Part shown: one piece after another, positions 17,584 to 25,988 of the stretch
Position numbering within the stretch: the stretch's first letter is position 1
Layout of the letters: the number at the start of each line of letters is the position of its first letter
Assembly: GCF_026262645.1 (NCBI RefSeq)
Contig: NZ_SHNO01000001.1
Span: forward strand, 682,001-746,000
Length of the DNA: 64,000 nt
From: Candidatus Marimicrobium litorale
GTDB taxonomy: Bacteria; Pseudomonadota; Gammaproteobacteria; Pseudomonadales; Halieaceae
Direction: 5' to 3'
Program-made: the position numbers and the translations under genes
The notes under the pieces: generated by a model
What the model saw: only the letters and a program-made list of their open reading frames with translations
The model's database searches: none
Told to the model about the DNA's origin: nothing

Positions 17584-19174
17584 CGTGGAGCCAATAACAC
17601 CGCCTATCGATGATGAAGCCTTCGACCTGGCGGTGAGCATTGCTAAACGCCTCAAGGCGGAGCTGTCTTGGCCATCGAAAGATGTATGGGCAAACTCATT
17701 CGATATCGTCCAGGATGCAGGCATGATACACAAAACGCTCAACAGTGCATTCTGGTCGAGCCAGAGGGGCAAGATGTATTTCCTCAATGATGTGGGCGAC
17801 CTGGTCTGTTTTGGCAAGGCGGATATGCGGCATTACTTGCCCAGGACGTTTGGCGAGCCTATGGACTACCAGAAGCTGGACGCGTCACTGGATGCGTGGG
17901 CCGCGGATATACCGGAGAAGAAGCGGGAGAAAGCCCGAGCGGCCAAGCGTCAGCACTGCATCGCACTACCGTGGGCGTATATCATCGACTTCCTGCTGTA
18001 CCGCAATCAGCGCGACACGCTGGAGATGTCCGTGGATATGTTCGCCGAGGAGGGACGCATGGAGATGCTCGACGAGTCGGTGCGCGTGATCTACACGCAC
18101 AAACCTTTCCCAACCGGGCCTTGTGATCAGGCCATCGTTGATGACTTCCGAGAACACTTCACCCAGTTTGATGCGTTTCTGGAGTGGGTGGTAGCCTCGC
18201 GTTTTGCACAGGATCGCAAAAAGGCGTTTCTGTGGTTCAAGTGCGACTCCGACTGGGGAAAAGGCTTCCTGATGTCGGCGCTGGCGGAGTTAGGACTGGT
18301 AGTCCCCATCTCAGTTAAGGAAGTGGAGCGACTGTTTGAAGGTGGCCCGGTGGGCAAGTCTATGGGCGATTTCAAACGGGCCTTTGTCCTGTTTGTGGAC
18401 GAGTTCAAGACCGTGCGTAGCGAGTTGAAGCAGCTACAGAACACGATCCACCTCAATCCTAAAAACCAACTCATGCAATCGGTCGAGGTTTACGCGAAGG
18501 TTTTCGCGTCTGCCGAGGATGTGCCATCGCTGGCCGCGGACGGCAGTATCGAGGATCAGTTCGCCAGGCGGTTTAACTACCTTGCCGGTAAAGGCTCGCT
18601 GGACGCCCGTGCGCTGCGTAAGTCGGTCGGTTCCAGGGCTTATTACGTCAGCATCCGCAACTACGCCGCAACTAGGCTCAACGCGCTGGTGGAGCAATAC
18701 ATTAGCCTGGGGCCAGATGCGGCGGCGTATAACGCCGAGTCCGTGCTAGAGGCATTCTATGACCAGCACCGCATCACGAAGTCGTTCACGCCCATGTCTG
18801 ACAAGCTGGAGGAACTTGGCGAGGAGTTTATGGGGTGGCTTATCAGTCGCCGGACGGAGATTCTGCCCGGTGCGCGACTGAGTGATGTGGATCGGCTTAT
18901 ATCCGATTCGCTGGTGTCCTATAACGGCGACTGGTATTTGAGAAACGCCAGCACCCTGGTGGGCAAGTGGATCTCCGCCGTGAAGGATGAATCGACAGCC
19001 GGTACGATTAAGTTCAAGCGCCGTCAGATATACGAATCGGTCGCGGTTGAGAAGGATGGGCGTGTCATCAAGTCTTACCGATTGGGCGATGACAGCGCCA
19101 TTACAAACCCGATTACATGCGTAAAGTTGGCGCTGGAGGATCACGAAAAAGAGGCGCTGGCCCTTTGTAACTAG
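17570..19174 (+). CDS. SF3-like replication helicase (DUF5906-type)
   Basis: A 534-residue protein resembling the helicase part of phage and plasmid primase-helicases. A Walker A-like loop lies near residue 222 (SDWGKGFLMSAL) and a Walker B near 270 (AFVLFVDEF), followed by LNPKNQLMQSVEVYAKVFASAEDVPS and an arginine-finger-like FARRFNYLAG. The loop SDWGKG departs from canonical GxxGxGKS, as is common in this group. No primase domain is visible, so priming must come from the host or a partner. The GTG start overlaps the previous gene. The origin-like repeats follow directly after the stop, as in satellites that encode their own initiator. Confidence 0.75.
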   Translation: MSDSNVEPITPPIDDEAFDLAVSIAKRLKAELSWPSKDVWANSFDIVQDAGMIHKTLNSAFWSSQRGKMYFLNDVGDLVCFGKADMRHYLPRTFGEPMDYQKLDASLDAWAADIPEKKREKARAAKRQHCIALPWAYIIDFLLYRNQRDTLEMSVDMFAEEGRMEMLDESVRVIYTHKPFPTGPCDQAIVDDFREHFTQFDAFLEWVVASRFAQDRKKAFLWFKCDSDWGKGFLMSALAELGLVVPISVKEVERLFEGGPVGKSMGDFKRAFVLFVDEFKTVRSELKQLQNTIHLNPKNQLMQSVEVYAKVFASAEDVPSLAADGSIEDQFARRFNYLAGKGSLDARALRKSVGSRAYYVSIRNYAATRLNALVEQYISLGPDAAAYNAESVLEAFYDQHRITKSFTPMSDKLEELGEEFMGWLISRRTEILPGARLSDVDRLISDSLVSYNGDWYLRNASTLVGKWISAVKDESTAGTIKFKRRQIYESVAVEKDGRVIKSYRLGDDSAITNPITCVKLALEDHEKEALALCN

Positions 19175-19345
19175 TTACGGAGGCGCTGTAACCGGGGGAT
19201 TGGTTACAGCGCCAGCCTCGCAGCGGCGCGGGCTGCGGAGCCTTTGTAATCAGTAATCAACTTTTCTTTATATTAAGTAGTAGTAGTAGTAGTAATAAAA
19301 GAGAAGAAGAACGGTAAGTAGGCCGATTTTCTGGTTACGGATTAC
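19167..19345. other. Candidate replication origin: GTAAC repeats plus A+T-rich tract
   Basis: This stretch begins with the 12-bp palindrome GTAACTAGTTAC (19167-19178), which includes the helicase stop codon. Next is a perfect 12-bp inverted repeat, GGCGCTGTAACC (19182-19193) and GGTTACAGCGCC (19202-19213). Further GTAATC/GGTTAC/ATTAC words occur at about 19246-19258 and 19333-19345. Between them lies an A+T-rich tract with six TAG units (19278-19295). Iterated initiator words beside an easily melted tract, next to a helicase gene, is the usual form of an origin. A simple transcription terminator could explain the hairpin alone, but not the repeats. Confidence 0.5.
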
Positions 19346-19373
19346 AACCGCCACCCCCGCACGTTTTACTCCG

Positions 19374-19466
19374 CCTCCAGGCTGACGGCCTCCAGCCTCT
19401 AGGTTCCAGCCTCCAGGTTCCCAAACGTCCCGAAACTCGCCCTATGGTATCCCTCCAGGCGGGAGG
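19374..19466. repeat. CCTCCAG repeat cluster before the small terminase
   Basis: CCTCCAG occurs exactly at 19374, 19389, 19410 and 19452, with related CTAGGTTCCAG and CAGGTTCC words between. The last copy forms a 5-bp hairpin CCTCC/GGAGG (19452-19466). The cluster ends about 40 bases before the small terminase start. Terminase recognition sites are often located in or next to the small-subunit gene, so this is a candidate packaging site. Confidence 0.45.
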
Positions 19467-19503
19467 ATAATGGTATTGCAATTGAGCAACGGAGCATTTG
19501 ATT

Positions 19504-19944
19504 ATGGCCGTAGAGGTTACAGCTAACGGGCGAAAGTCACTCTTTGACCAGCCCACACGGCGTCCCAGAAAACGCCCAGGGCCAAAACCTGGCGGCTACA
19601 ACCCTGGCGCTTTCACTGGCGCTGATGACCCGCGCCGATGGAAGCAAGGCCCGTGCATGGAGCGCGCCGCTCTGCGCCGCTCAATCGAGGAGATGGCTAA
19701 AGACCACGCAGAAGAGGCCTTACAGGCGATCGCCGCACTGATAGATGACCCCAACGCCACCCCTAAAGTGCGCCTAGAGGCTGCGAGTGAGATCCTAGAC
19801 CGTAGTTTCGGTTCGGTCGTAAACCGCGCAGTGATAGGTACGATCAGTGAGCAGGGCGCGAACATCGAAGAGTCGAACCGGGAGGCTATCGGTCGCCAGG
19901 TGAATGCATTACTGAGCAAGCTGGAAGTCGTTTCGGAGCAGTGA
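19504..19944 (+). CDS. Probable small terminase subunit
   Basis: A 146-residue protein with a basic, proline-rich N-terminus (RRPRKRPGPKPGGYNPG) that could bind DNA, followed by helices of the type DHAEEALQAIAALIDDPN and KVRLEAASEILDRSFG, a pattern I associate with proteins encoded just before large terminases. The ATG at 19504 has GGAG at 9 bases; a TTG at 19498 has poor spacing. Identification rests mainly on position two genes before terL and on the basic-plus-helical make-up; it could be another DNA-binding packaging factor. Confidence 0.6.
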   Translation: MAVEVTANGRKSLFDQPTRRPRKRPGPKPGGYNPGAFTGADDPRRWKQGPCMERAALRRSIEEMAKDHAEEALQAIAALIDDPNATPKVRLEAASEILDRSFGSVVNRAVIGTISEQGANIEESNREAIGRQVNALLSKLEVVSEQ

Positions 19945-20036
19945 TTTGCACCATATCCTGCACCATTCGGCCTTTAACACGATAAATATAGACTAATACA
20001 GCGGATAGATAATCCGTGTACGGCAGGAAACGAGCG

Positions 20037-20249
20037 ATGGAAGATGACCAAAACCAGGACGCGCCGCAGGTTGATTGGCATGCAATCGCTGCTGCTGGCG
20101 TCGATCGCATGACCCAACTCGCGTCTGCCTTGCGGGCCGAGGCGAAGGGCGACGATGCTACCCACCCCCCGGTCGTTTCTGAAACGAAGTCCGCGCATAG
20201 GCCAGACGCTGCGGAAAATATTTCTGAAATTTCAAAAAATTCCAAATGA
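20037..20249 (+). CDS. Small acidic protein coupled to the large terminase
   Basis: A 70-residue protein from ATG 20037, after AGGAAACG. It is hydrophilic with a central helix (HAIAAAGVDRMTQLASALRAEAKG) and no recognised domain. Its stop overlaps the terL start by 4 bases (ATGA), so it is probably real. It could be an accessory packaging factor. The 92 bases before it contain two oppositely oriented TGGTGCA words. Confidence 0.55.
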   Translation: MEDDQNQDAPQVDWHAIAAAGVDRMTQLASALRAEAKGDDATHPPVVSETKSAHRPDAAENISEISKNSK

Positions 20250-21814
20250 CTCTCCCGTTACCCGATGGCCTCACCCCTGAAGACCTGAGACTTCTGGAAC
20301 GCTATCAGGACATGCAGCGCGCCCTGAACGATTTCCAATTTTTCGTAGAGGACTGGATGCGGCCCACCGGCCATCCAGATTTCGCTTTTGATTGGCAAGC
20401 GCACCACAAGGTTATAGGGCAGACGCTGCAAGACGTAGCGGACGGCAGGCAAAAGCGCGTCATCATTTCAGTATCGCCCGGTGCCGCGAAGACAACGCTA
20501 CACGTTCAATTTCGGGCGTGGATGGCAGCGCGTAACCCTGACCATCAAAACATTGCGGTAGCGGCCACACAGGCGCTCGCAGAGTCGATAGGCCGGCGAG
20601 TGAGATCCGCGCTGCAGACAAAAGAGTGGCAACTGTTATCGAATACCGGCATTCACCAGGATCAGCAAAGCGTTGCGAGTTTCGGTTACGGCAACGGCGG
20701 AGTGCAAAATGCGTTTGGTCTGGGGGCGAAGCTAATCGGTCGCCGCGGGCATCTGATACTGGTAGACGATTATGTTGGGTCTTATGAGGATGTCGCTACC
20801 GAATCCCAGCGCGAGAAGGCGTGGGAGTGGTTCAGGGGCGCGCTAATGTCACGCCTGATACCCGACAGTCCGCTAGTGGTGATCGGTACGCGCTGGGATC
20901 AGGACGATATTATCGGAAAAATTCTCGCTAGCCATGAGGCGGGCGACTGGACGCATATCCGTATGCCGATGGAGGCGGATTCGCCAGACGATCCGCTGGG
21001 TCGCGCAGCAGGTGAGCGCCTCTGGGCGAACTATTACAGTCAGGACGAGATCGACTCTTATAAGTTGGACGTTAAAAACTGGCACTGCATGTGGCAGTGC
21101 AGGCCACTGCTGGACGAGCAGGAGTGGTTGCCGCTCGAAAATCTGCCCGTGATAGACCAGCGACCCGCAGGGCTGACTTCTACGTTTGCCGGTGTTGATA
21201 TCGCGCTCACTGAGGGTGATGGCGACTACACCGTCATCCTAGTCGGCGCGTTAACGCCAGACCGCCGCCTGGTGCTGCTGGATTGCATCCGCAAGCGAAT
21301 ATCTCCCGATAAGATCATCGAGGAACTGGTGCAAGTGCATCAAGCGTACAAGATCACCGAGTTTTTGATGGATGATGACAACGCATCGAAGACGCTGATG
21401 TCACTCGCAAATGAGATGCTCCGCAGGCGCGGCATTTTTCTACCTTTCCGGAAAATGCCGATGCACGGGCAGAATAAAGAGGTGAGGGCGGCTCCATTCA
21501 AAGGATTGGCGCTGCAGGACGGTGTCAGGCTACTCCGCGGCCACTGGAATGAGGCGCTACTGCACGAGGCGAGCCAGTTCCCGAGACAGGCGACCGGCAT
21601 TCACGATGACATCATCGACGCCGCGGGTTTGTTAGCGAAGCGCATATCCGTTATGTCCAGTGGAGAGATCCCCGCACAAGAAAAGCAGGCGACTCCCATC
21701 GAAGGCGCAGTCCGGATGCAGGACGGACAGATGGTCTTAACCGAAACGCTGGAAGAGTTATTCAGCGAAAGAGAGCGAAACCTATCGGCCTCAAGAAGTT
21801 TCGGGAGAATTTAG
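20246..21814 (+). CDS. terL: Phage-type large terminase subunit
   Basis: TerL is the ATP-driven motor and nuclease that cuts concatemeric DNA and pumps it into a procapsid. The 522-residue protein has the ATPase domain first: a degenerate Walker A (SVSPGAAKTTLHVQF, near residue 75), AATQALAESIGRRVRSAL, and Walker B with two aspartates (LILVDDYVGS, near 170). The RNase-H-like nuclease follows with acidic residues in FAGVDIALTEGDGDYT (about 316), FLMDDDN (about 373) and GIHDDIIDAAGLLAKR (about 452). Length and motif order are those of a complete enzyme. It is the only packaging motor in the element and has no portal or capsid gene after it, which is why the element looks like a satellite. Confidence 0.9.
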   Translation: MTLPLPDGLTPEDLRLLERYQDMQRALNDFQFFVEDWMRPTGHPDFAFDWQAHHKVIGQTLQDVADGRQKRVIISVSPGAAKTTLHVQFRAWMAARNPDHQNIAVAATQALAESIGRRVRSALQTKEWQLLSNTGIHQDQQSVASFGYGNGGVQNAFGLGAKLIGRRGHLILVDDYVGSYEDVATESQREKAWEWFRGALMSRLIPDSPLVVIGTRWDQDDIIGKILASHEAGDWTHIRMPMEADSPDDPLGRAAGERLWANYYSQDEIDSYKLDVKNWHCMWQCRPLLDEQEWLPLENLPVIDQRPAGLTSTFAGVDIALTEGDGDYTVILVGALTPDRRLVLLDCIRKRISPDKIIEELVQVHQAYKITEFLMDDDNASKTLMSLANEMLRRRGIFLPFRKMPMHGQNKEVRAAPFKGLALQDGVRLLRGHWNEALLHEASQFPRQATGIHDDIIDAAGLLAKRISVMSSGEIPAQEKQATPIEGAVRMQDGQMVLTETLEELFSERERNLSASRSFGRI

Positions 21815-21830
21815 CCGACAATTACACGCA

Positions 21831-22040
21831 TCAACCGTGCTCATCTTCACAGGTAGCGATTGCATCCCAATAAGCCTCATTCCCCTTGTACTGATTCCCA
21901 GTGGCCTCCGGGCTCCAAAGATATGATTTACTGTCGAAGCATTTATCAAGAGCAGATTGCCCGCAAGCTGAGAGACCAACTACAAAGAATAACAACATTA
22001 ATATTCTGGCGATTCTAATCCGTGTGCAGCGTCTTTTCAT
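21831..22040 (-). CDS. Small lipoprotein coupled to the UvrD-like helicase
   Basis: A 69-residue protein with a very basic start (MKRRCTRIRIAR), a hydrophobic helix and a lipobox LSAC, so it should be a lipoprotein with a mature part of about 43 residues that holds two further cysteines. No family is recognised. The ATG overlaps the helicase stop by 4 bases and has GAGGAAA at proper spacing. Small phage- and satellite-encoded lipoproteins often block entry of other phages, which is one possible role. Confidence 0.65.
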   Translation of the reverse strand: MKRRCTRIRIARILMLLFFVVGLSACGQSALDKCFDSKSYLWSPEATGNQYKGNEAYWDAIATCEDEHG

Positions 22041-25012
22041 GCTTCTTTCCTCAACGGACTCCACTGCCCAGAGTGAATTGAGTATTCATCAACCACTGAC
22101 TCTCGGTCATCTACGATACGAACACATATTTCGTTAGCCAACGGTGACCAGACTGATTCTTTTAGGAATTCCGGCGAGAACGCTTCTTCCAAGAAGCTTT
22201 TTTGCCAAACTCCATTCTTCGAATCCCATCGATACCCACTTGCCTTTAGTTGATCTTTTATTGCATAGGTTGCACCCTGGTTATCCCGATTAAGATTTCC
22301 CACTCGAACTGTCAGGCGACTGTTTTCATCTTTAATGGGTGGAAATTGCTTCCAATCAAAATATCGAAGTGATTGCTTGGTCATTATTTCTTCAAGGAAC
22401 GGCGACCTAGTCTGTTGTGAATCTGTCAAGATAATTAAGGTATCTACTGCACGGGTAATCGCCACATAAAATAGCCGCCTTTCCTCTGAAATAATTTTTC
22501 CAATGTCGTCTCCAAGAACACGTGTAAAAATCCAATCTGGATGAATAAGCGGATAGCTTCTGTGAACAGCATCCACTACGATTACGGCTTCATTCTGAAG
22601 TCCCTTATATTTATGAGCCGTAGACGTTGAAATTCTATCCCTCAATTCTTCGGGAAAATACGATCGCACAAGATCACAATAGCGATCAAGGCCATTTGTC
22701 TGGCGAGATTGAGTAGAGGTGTAATTCACGTACCACGGCAATGTGTTTTTTCTAGACAGTAGAACCACATCTTTATCGGTGGCCAGCAATTTTGATACGA
22801 GCCTCAATACTGCGGGCGTGATCTCGTCACCATTGTGTCGCTCCTTTTCTCTATCAGATGGAATGAAATCCCAAAGGCTACCGAGTAGGATTGTTCCATT
22901 CTCTTCCTTATGTGGGTCAGCAGGTTTGCCAAGGCCTTCCATTAAGGCATTGCCAAGTGCCACGATCGATTTGGATGATCGGTAATTTTTTGAAACGTAC
23001 AATTCACGTGAAGGGGAAAAGTAATGCTGGAAATTCTCATAAAACTGTAAGTCCGACCCGGCAAACCCGTTTATAGCCTGCCAATCATCTCCAACACAGA
23101 AAAACTCGATTTGGCTATTTTGTGAACGTATCGCCTCAATGAGTCTAAGAAATAAATCAGAGAAGTCTTGATACTCATCGATAAACATATAGCGAATATC
23201 CCTCAAATCTCCTTGTCCTGATTTTCTTTCAAAGATTGATTGCCCTTCACGTATGCTGATTGCGGCTCTCTGCATCAAGCCGTCGAAATCTTCTTCTCCA
23301 GTTGCTTTTAGGCGTGCGAGGTACCCACTATAAAGGGGTGCTGCAATTTCCAGGAACTGCTCCTCGAGCGCACTCAAGTCGTGATGTGAGTCTATAAGGT
23401 CAGTCAATTGGCTTCGCGTAAGAGATAGTTTTCTACATCGTTGGATGAAACCAACTGCGGTGGTCGTAAACCTGTCTATTGCCCTTTCTTTTATCTTATT
23501 CCATATTTGCTCTTCAGTTAGAGGCGAGCAGCTCACCCCATTTTCTTCTAACATCAGTTTGAATATGGTAAAAAAATGATCTCGCCCTACAGAAACATCG
23601 CTGGGGATTACTTCTAAAAGCTCCCAAGAGCGTGTTTGTTTCCAGTATTCTCTTTTTCGCTCCGTTAATTCATCATAGTCAAGGTCACCCCGCAACCCAA
23701 AGTATTCAATAATTAAACCGCTTTCCTCAGAAAGAAAAATTGTAAAATCGGGCCGGTAGTTAACGCCTTTCCACCAGTAGTTTCTCTCATACTTATAAGG
23801 AATATCATGCTCAAATAAGAAATCTGCTATTAACTTCTCTCCGTAGGATTTCAAATATTCACCACGGAGACTGACATTTGGCAATGACCTTCGATACTCA
23901 ACGAGTTCTTTTTTCTCTAGATCATAACCACCCCTAACAATCTTTTCCCAATCGGCTCGAAAATGCTCAAGCATCAATGAGCGTATTTTTTCCTTAAATC
24001 GAGAATCACGCAGAAAATCGTCGATAACAGACTGGAGTGATCGGCTCTTTGCGTGACTATTGTTCGTCGCATCATCATAGAGCAAGGCTTCTTCCGGGTG
24101 TACTGTTGCATAAGCTAGTGCATGGAACGTCATTACGTGCGGAATCCTATCCCCAAAGTGTTTCTCAAGCCGTTCCTTTATCTCCTCTGCCGCCTTTCGA
24201 TTGAATGCAAGCAAGATTATCTGCCCGGGTGATACATTGCAGTGTTTCTGCAAAAAGATTGCGCGATTTACTAGTGTTGTGGTTTTTCCGCTACCCGCAC
24301 GGGCTATTACTTGAGTATGCTTTCCATAGCTTGCTATCGCAGCTGATTGTTGACTATCAGGCTCTTTTTTAACTTGTTTACTTACCCAAGCCTGAACAAA
24401 TCGTATCTTCTCAACCTCATACTCATCGCGAGAAACGACCTCAGAATATTGTTCCTCGTAAAAAAGATCGGCCTTTAGAAAGTCTTTTTGGAAGTGCTCT
24501 TGCATGCTGGCAAGAGCGTTTGCGTTCTCCAATCGCTTTCTCTCTATTTCGATTCGTTCTTTTTTTTCTCGCTGTTCAGCGAGCAATCTTTCTTTCTCTT
24601 TTCGTTTTTTCTTTTCTTCTAGAGCTTTTGCGTTCTCCAATCGCTTTCTCTCTTTTTCGATTCGTTCTTTTTTTTCTCGCTGTTCAGCGAGCAATCTTTC
24701 TTGCTCTTTTCGTTTTTTCTTTTCTTCTTCAGCTTTACGCTCTGCTTCTTGGCGTATCTTTTTTTGTTCTGTATCTCGTAACGTTCCCTCAAGCTTTTCT
24801 CTAATCAAATCTGGCAGATCAAGCCATTCGTTATTAGTGAGTATGCCTTTCAGTGATTCAAGAATTGAGCGCTCTATGTCGTCGCCAGATTCAGGAGATT
24901 TTGTTAGCTGCGGTGCGAGAGTCTCAAGATAGAACGCTTCATAAGATTCCCAATCGCACCAATGCGAAATCAGCTGATCGAGTAATTCCTCTACTGTTTG
25001 TTCTCGCTTCAT
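22037..25012 (-). CDS. UvrD-like SF1 helicase with coiled coil and internal nuclease-like segment
   Basis: A 991-residue helicase. After about 60 residues comes a long charged coiled coil (about 65-170). The helicase core follows: motif I ARAGSGKTTTL (about 240), LLAFNRKAAEEI, motif II FIDEYQDFSD (about 612), VGDDWQAINGF, NYRSS, STAHKYKGLQNEAVIVVDA and motif VI RRLFYVAITRA (about 845). Between motifs Ia and II is a segment like a PD-(D/E)xK nuclease (about 385-450: GEKLIADFL, YRPDFTIF, GLIIEYFGL), as in the helicase IV group. A unique C-terminal domain of about 110 residues follows. It is A+T-rich relative to the chromosome and on the strand opposite to the packaging genes. Such helicases are frequent in phage-defence islands; repair is an alternative role. 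Confidence 0.85.
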   Translation of the reverse strand: MKREQTVEELLDQLISHWCDWESYEAFYLETLAPQLTKSPESGDDIERSILESLKGILTNNEWLDLPDLIREKLEGTLRDTEQKKIRQEAERKAEEEKKKRKEQERLLAEQREKKERIEKERKRLENAKALEEKKKRKEKERLLAEQREKKERIEIERKRLENANALASMQEHFQKDFLKADLFYEEQYSEVVSRDEYEVEKIRFVQAWVSKQVKKEPDSQQSAAIASYGKHTQVIARAGSGKTTTLVNRAIFLQKHCNVSPGQIILLAFNRKAAEEIKERLEKHFGDRIPHVMTFHALAYATVHPEEALLYDDATNNSHAKSRSLQSVIDDFLRDSRFKEKIRSLMLEHFRADWEKIVRGGYDLEKKELVEYRRSLPNVSLRGEYLKSYGEKLIADFLFEHDIPYKYERNYWWKGVNYRPDFTIFLSEESGLIIEYFGLRGDLDYDELTERKREYWKQTRSWELLEVIPSDVSVGRDHFFTIFKLMLEENGVSCSPLTEEQIWNKIKERAIDRFTTTAVGFIQRCRKLSLTRSQLTDLIDSHHDLSALEEQFLEIAAPLYSGYLARLKATGEEDFDGLMQRAAISIREGQSIFERKSGQGDLRDIRYMFIDEYQDFSDLFLRLIEAIRSQNSQIEFFCVGDDWQAINGFAGSDLQFYENFQHYFSPSRELYVSKNYRSSKSIVALGNALMEGLGKPADPHKEENGTILLGSLWDFIPSDREKERHNGDEITPAVLRLVSKLLATDKDVVLLSRKNTLPWYVNYTSTQSRQTNGLDRYCDLVRSYFPEELRDRISTSTAHKYKGLQNEAVIVVDAVHRSYPLIHPDWIFTRVLGDDIGKIISEERRLFYVAITRAVDTLIILTDSQQTRSPFLEEIMTKQSLRYFDWKQFPPIKDENSRLTVRVGNLNRDNQGATYAIKDQLKASGYRWDSKNGVWQKSFLEEAFSPEFLKESVWSPLANEICVRIVDDRESVVDEYSIHSGQWSPLRKEA
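24522..24737 (-). repeat. 108-bp tandem repeat in the helicase coiled coil
   Basis: Two nearly identical 108-bp units, 24522-24629 and 24630-24737, code for a 36-residue lysine/glutamate/arginine-rich coiled-coil unit containing RLLAEQREKKERIE. Each unit is in frame, so copy-number change would lengthen or shorten the coiled coil without breaking the gene. Confidence 0.85.
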
Positions 25013-25514
25013 TGGTTCACGCTTCTTTTTTATGCGAAAAAGATACAGACATGGAGTGGTCTATGTAACACCGATTCCCAGTATGCAGATTTCATTTTTA
25101 GATGATCTCTATTCATATCAACGTCTTATTATTGTCGTTGGCTCATATAATAGACATACGAGGCCAAGCTCGCTGCGGTGGGCATTGTATCCGAAAGGAC
25201 TTAGAAGAGGCGAGAGTATAATAGCTGAGCAAACAGGTAGGACATTCTCTCCGTAAAACTGCCGACGTTCTGAGTAATCGTGAATTCGATTCGCACGCTC
25301 AGGCCACTAAGTATACTCACCCTGTGAACCTGCCTGAAAAGACGACCTGTTCATGCCCACAGGATAGAATCTGACGCGAAAGAGTTTATAGTCTTGCTCG
25401 ATGCATCTGAGGTCTTGTATCCGCAGTTCATGGGAAAGGTAAGCAGGCTATACTAGGGAGAAACTCTCACCCGCTGCCGTTTCAGAGACTGGCCTAGTCT
25501 GATTGGAGAACAAA
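25013..25514. other. Intergenic interval between helicase and STAPGGG gene
   Basis: No convincing gene is seen in these 502 bases. It must contain the divergent promoters of the helicase (minus) and of the STAPGGG-repeat gene (plus). TATAAT words occur near 25147 and 25217, but neither has a well-spaced -35. An open frame of 74 codons at 25032-25256 has no ribosome-binding site and no recognisable features. Confidence 0.4.
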
Positions 25515-25913
25515 ATGAATATCGGAATAAGAGTAATCTTGACCAGCTGCCTAGCGATCTTTTCTGCGACTGCTTTCGCGGAATGCGTGGGTTCAACCGC
25601 GCCAGGAGGTGCTTGCTCAACTGCGCCAGGTGGAGGTCTTTCAACCGCACCCGGCGGAGGACTTTCGACTGCCCCTGGAGGCGGCCTTTCAACTGCGCCG
25701 GGTGGGGGTCTTTCAACCGCTCCCGGCGGAGGTCTTTCGACTGCCCCCGGAGGCGGCCTTTCGACTGCTCCCGGTGGGGGTCTTTCAACCGCTCCCGGCG
25801 GTGGACGCTCGACTGCGCCGGGAGGCGGCCTTTCAACTGCACCGGGAGGCGGGTGCTCAACTGCGCCAGGCAGAAGCCCCGATCGTTGGAATCGGCCTAA
25901 TCCTGATTGTTAA
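25515..25913 (+). CDS. Secreted STAPGGG octapeptide-repeat protein
   Basis: A 132-residue protein with a signal peptide (IGIRVILTSCLAIFSATAFA), then 12 copies of an eight-residue unit of the form LSTAPGGG, framed by cysteine-bearing units (CSTAPGG near both ends) and a final cysteine. The DNA (25593-25874) is a 24-bp tandem repeat. Proteins of this glycine-rich type occur in many proteobacteria beside mobile elements; their role is unknown. Paired cysteines at the ends suggest a disulfide-closed, extended secreted or surface peptide. Other frames across it are open only because of the repeat. Confidence 0.75.
   Translation: MNIGIRVILTSCLAIFSATAFAECVGSTAPGGACSTAPGGGLSTAPGGGLSTAPGGGLSTAPGGGLSTAPGGGLSTAPGGGLSTAPGGGLSTAPGGGRSTAPGGGLSTAPGGGCSTAPGRSPDRWNRPNPDC
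25593..25874 (+). repeat. 24-bp coding tandem repeat
   Basis: Twelve 24-bp units code for the STAPGGG octapeptide. Synonymous differences between units (GCGCCA, GCACCC, GCCCCT, GCTCCC for the Ala-Pro pair) show that the peptide, not the DNA, is conserved, so selection acts on the protein. Confidence 0.85.
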
Positions 25914-25988
25914 GCAAACACTAATACTGGCAAACACTGACGTTGGCATAAGCACTCTGAGATGTTTTATGCCCAGTAAGGAAAATAT

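Noticed and set aside
25032-25256. 74-codon frame in the gap after the helicase gene
   Set aside because: No ribosome-binding site, overlaps the expected promoter region of the helicase and has no recognisable features.
25593-25874. Regular 24-bp repeats that could suggest a CRISPR-like or minisatellite array
   Set aside because: The units are directly adjacent without spacers, lie in frame in a gene with a signal peptide, and vary synonymously; it is a coding repeat.
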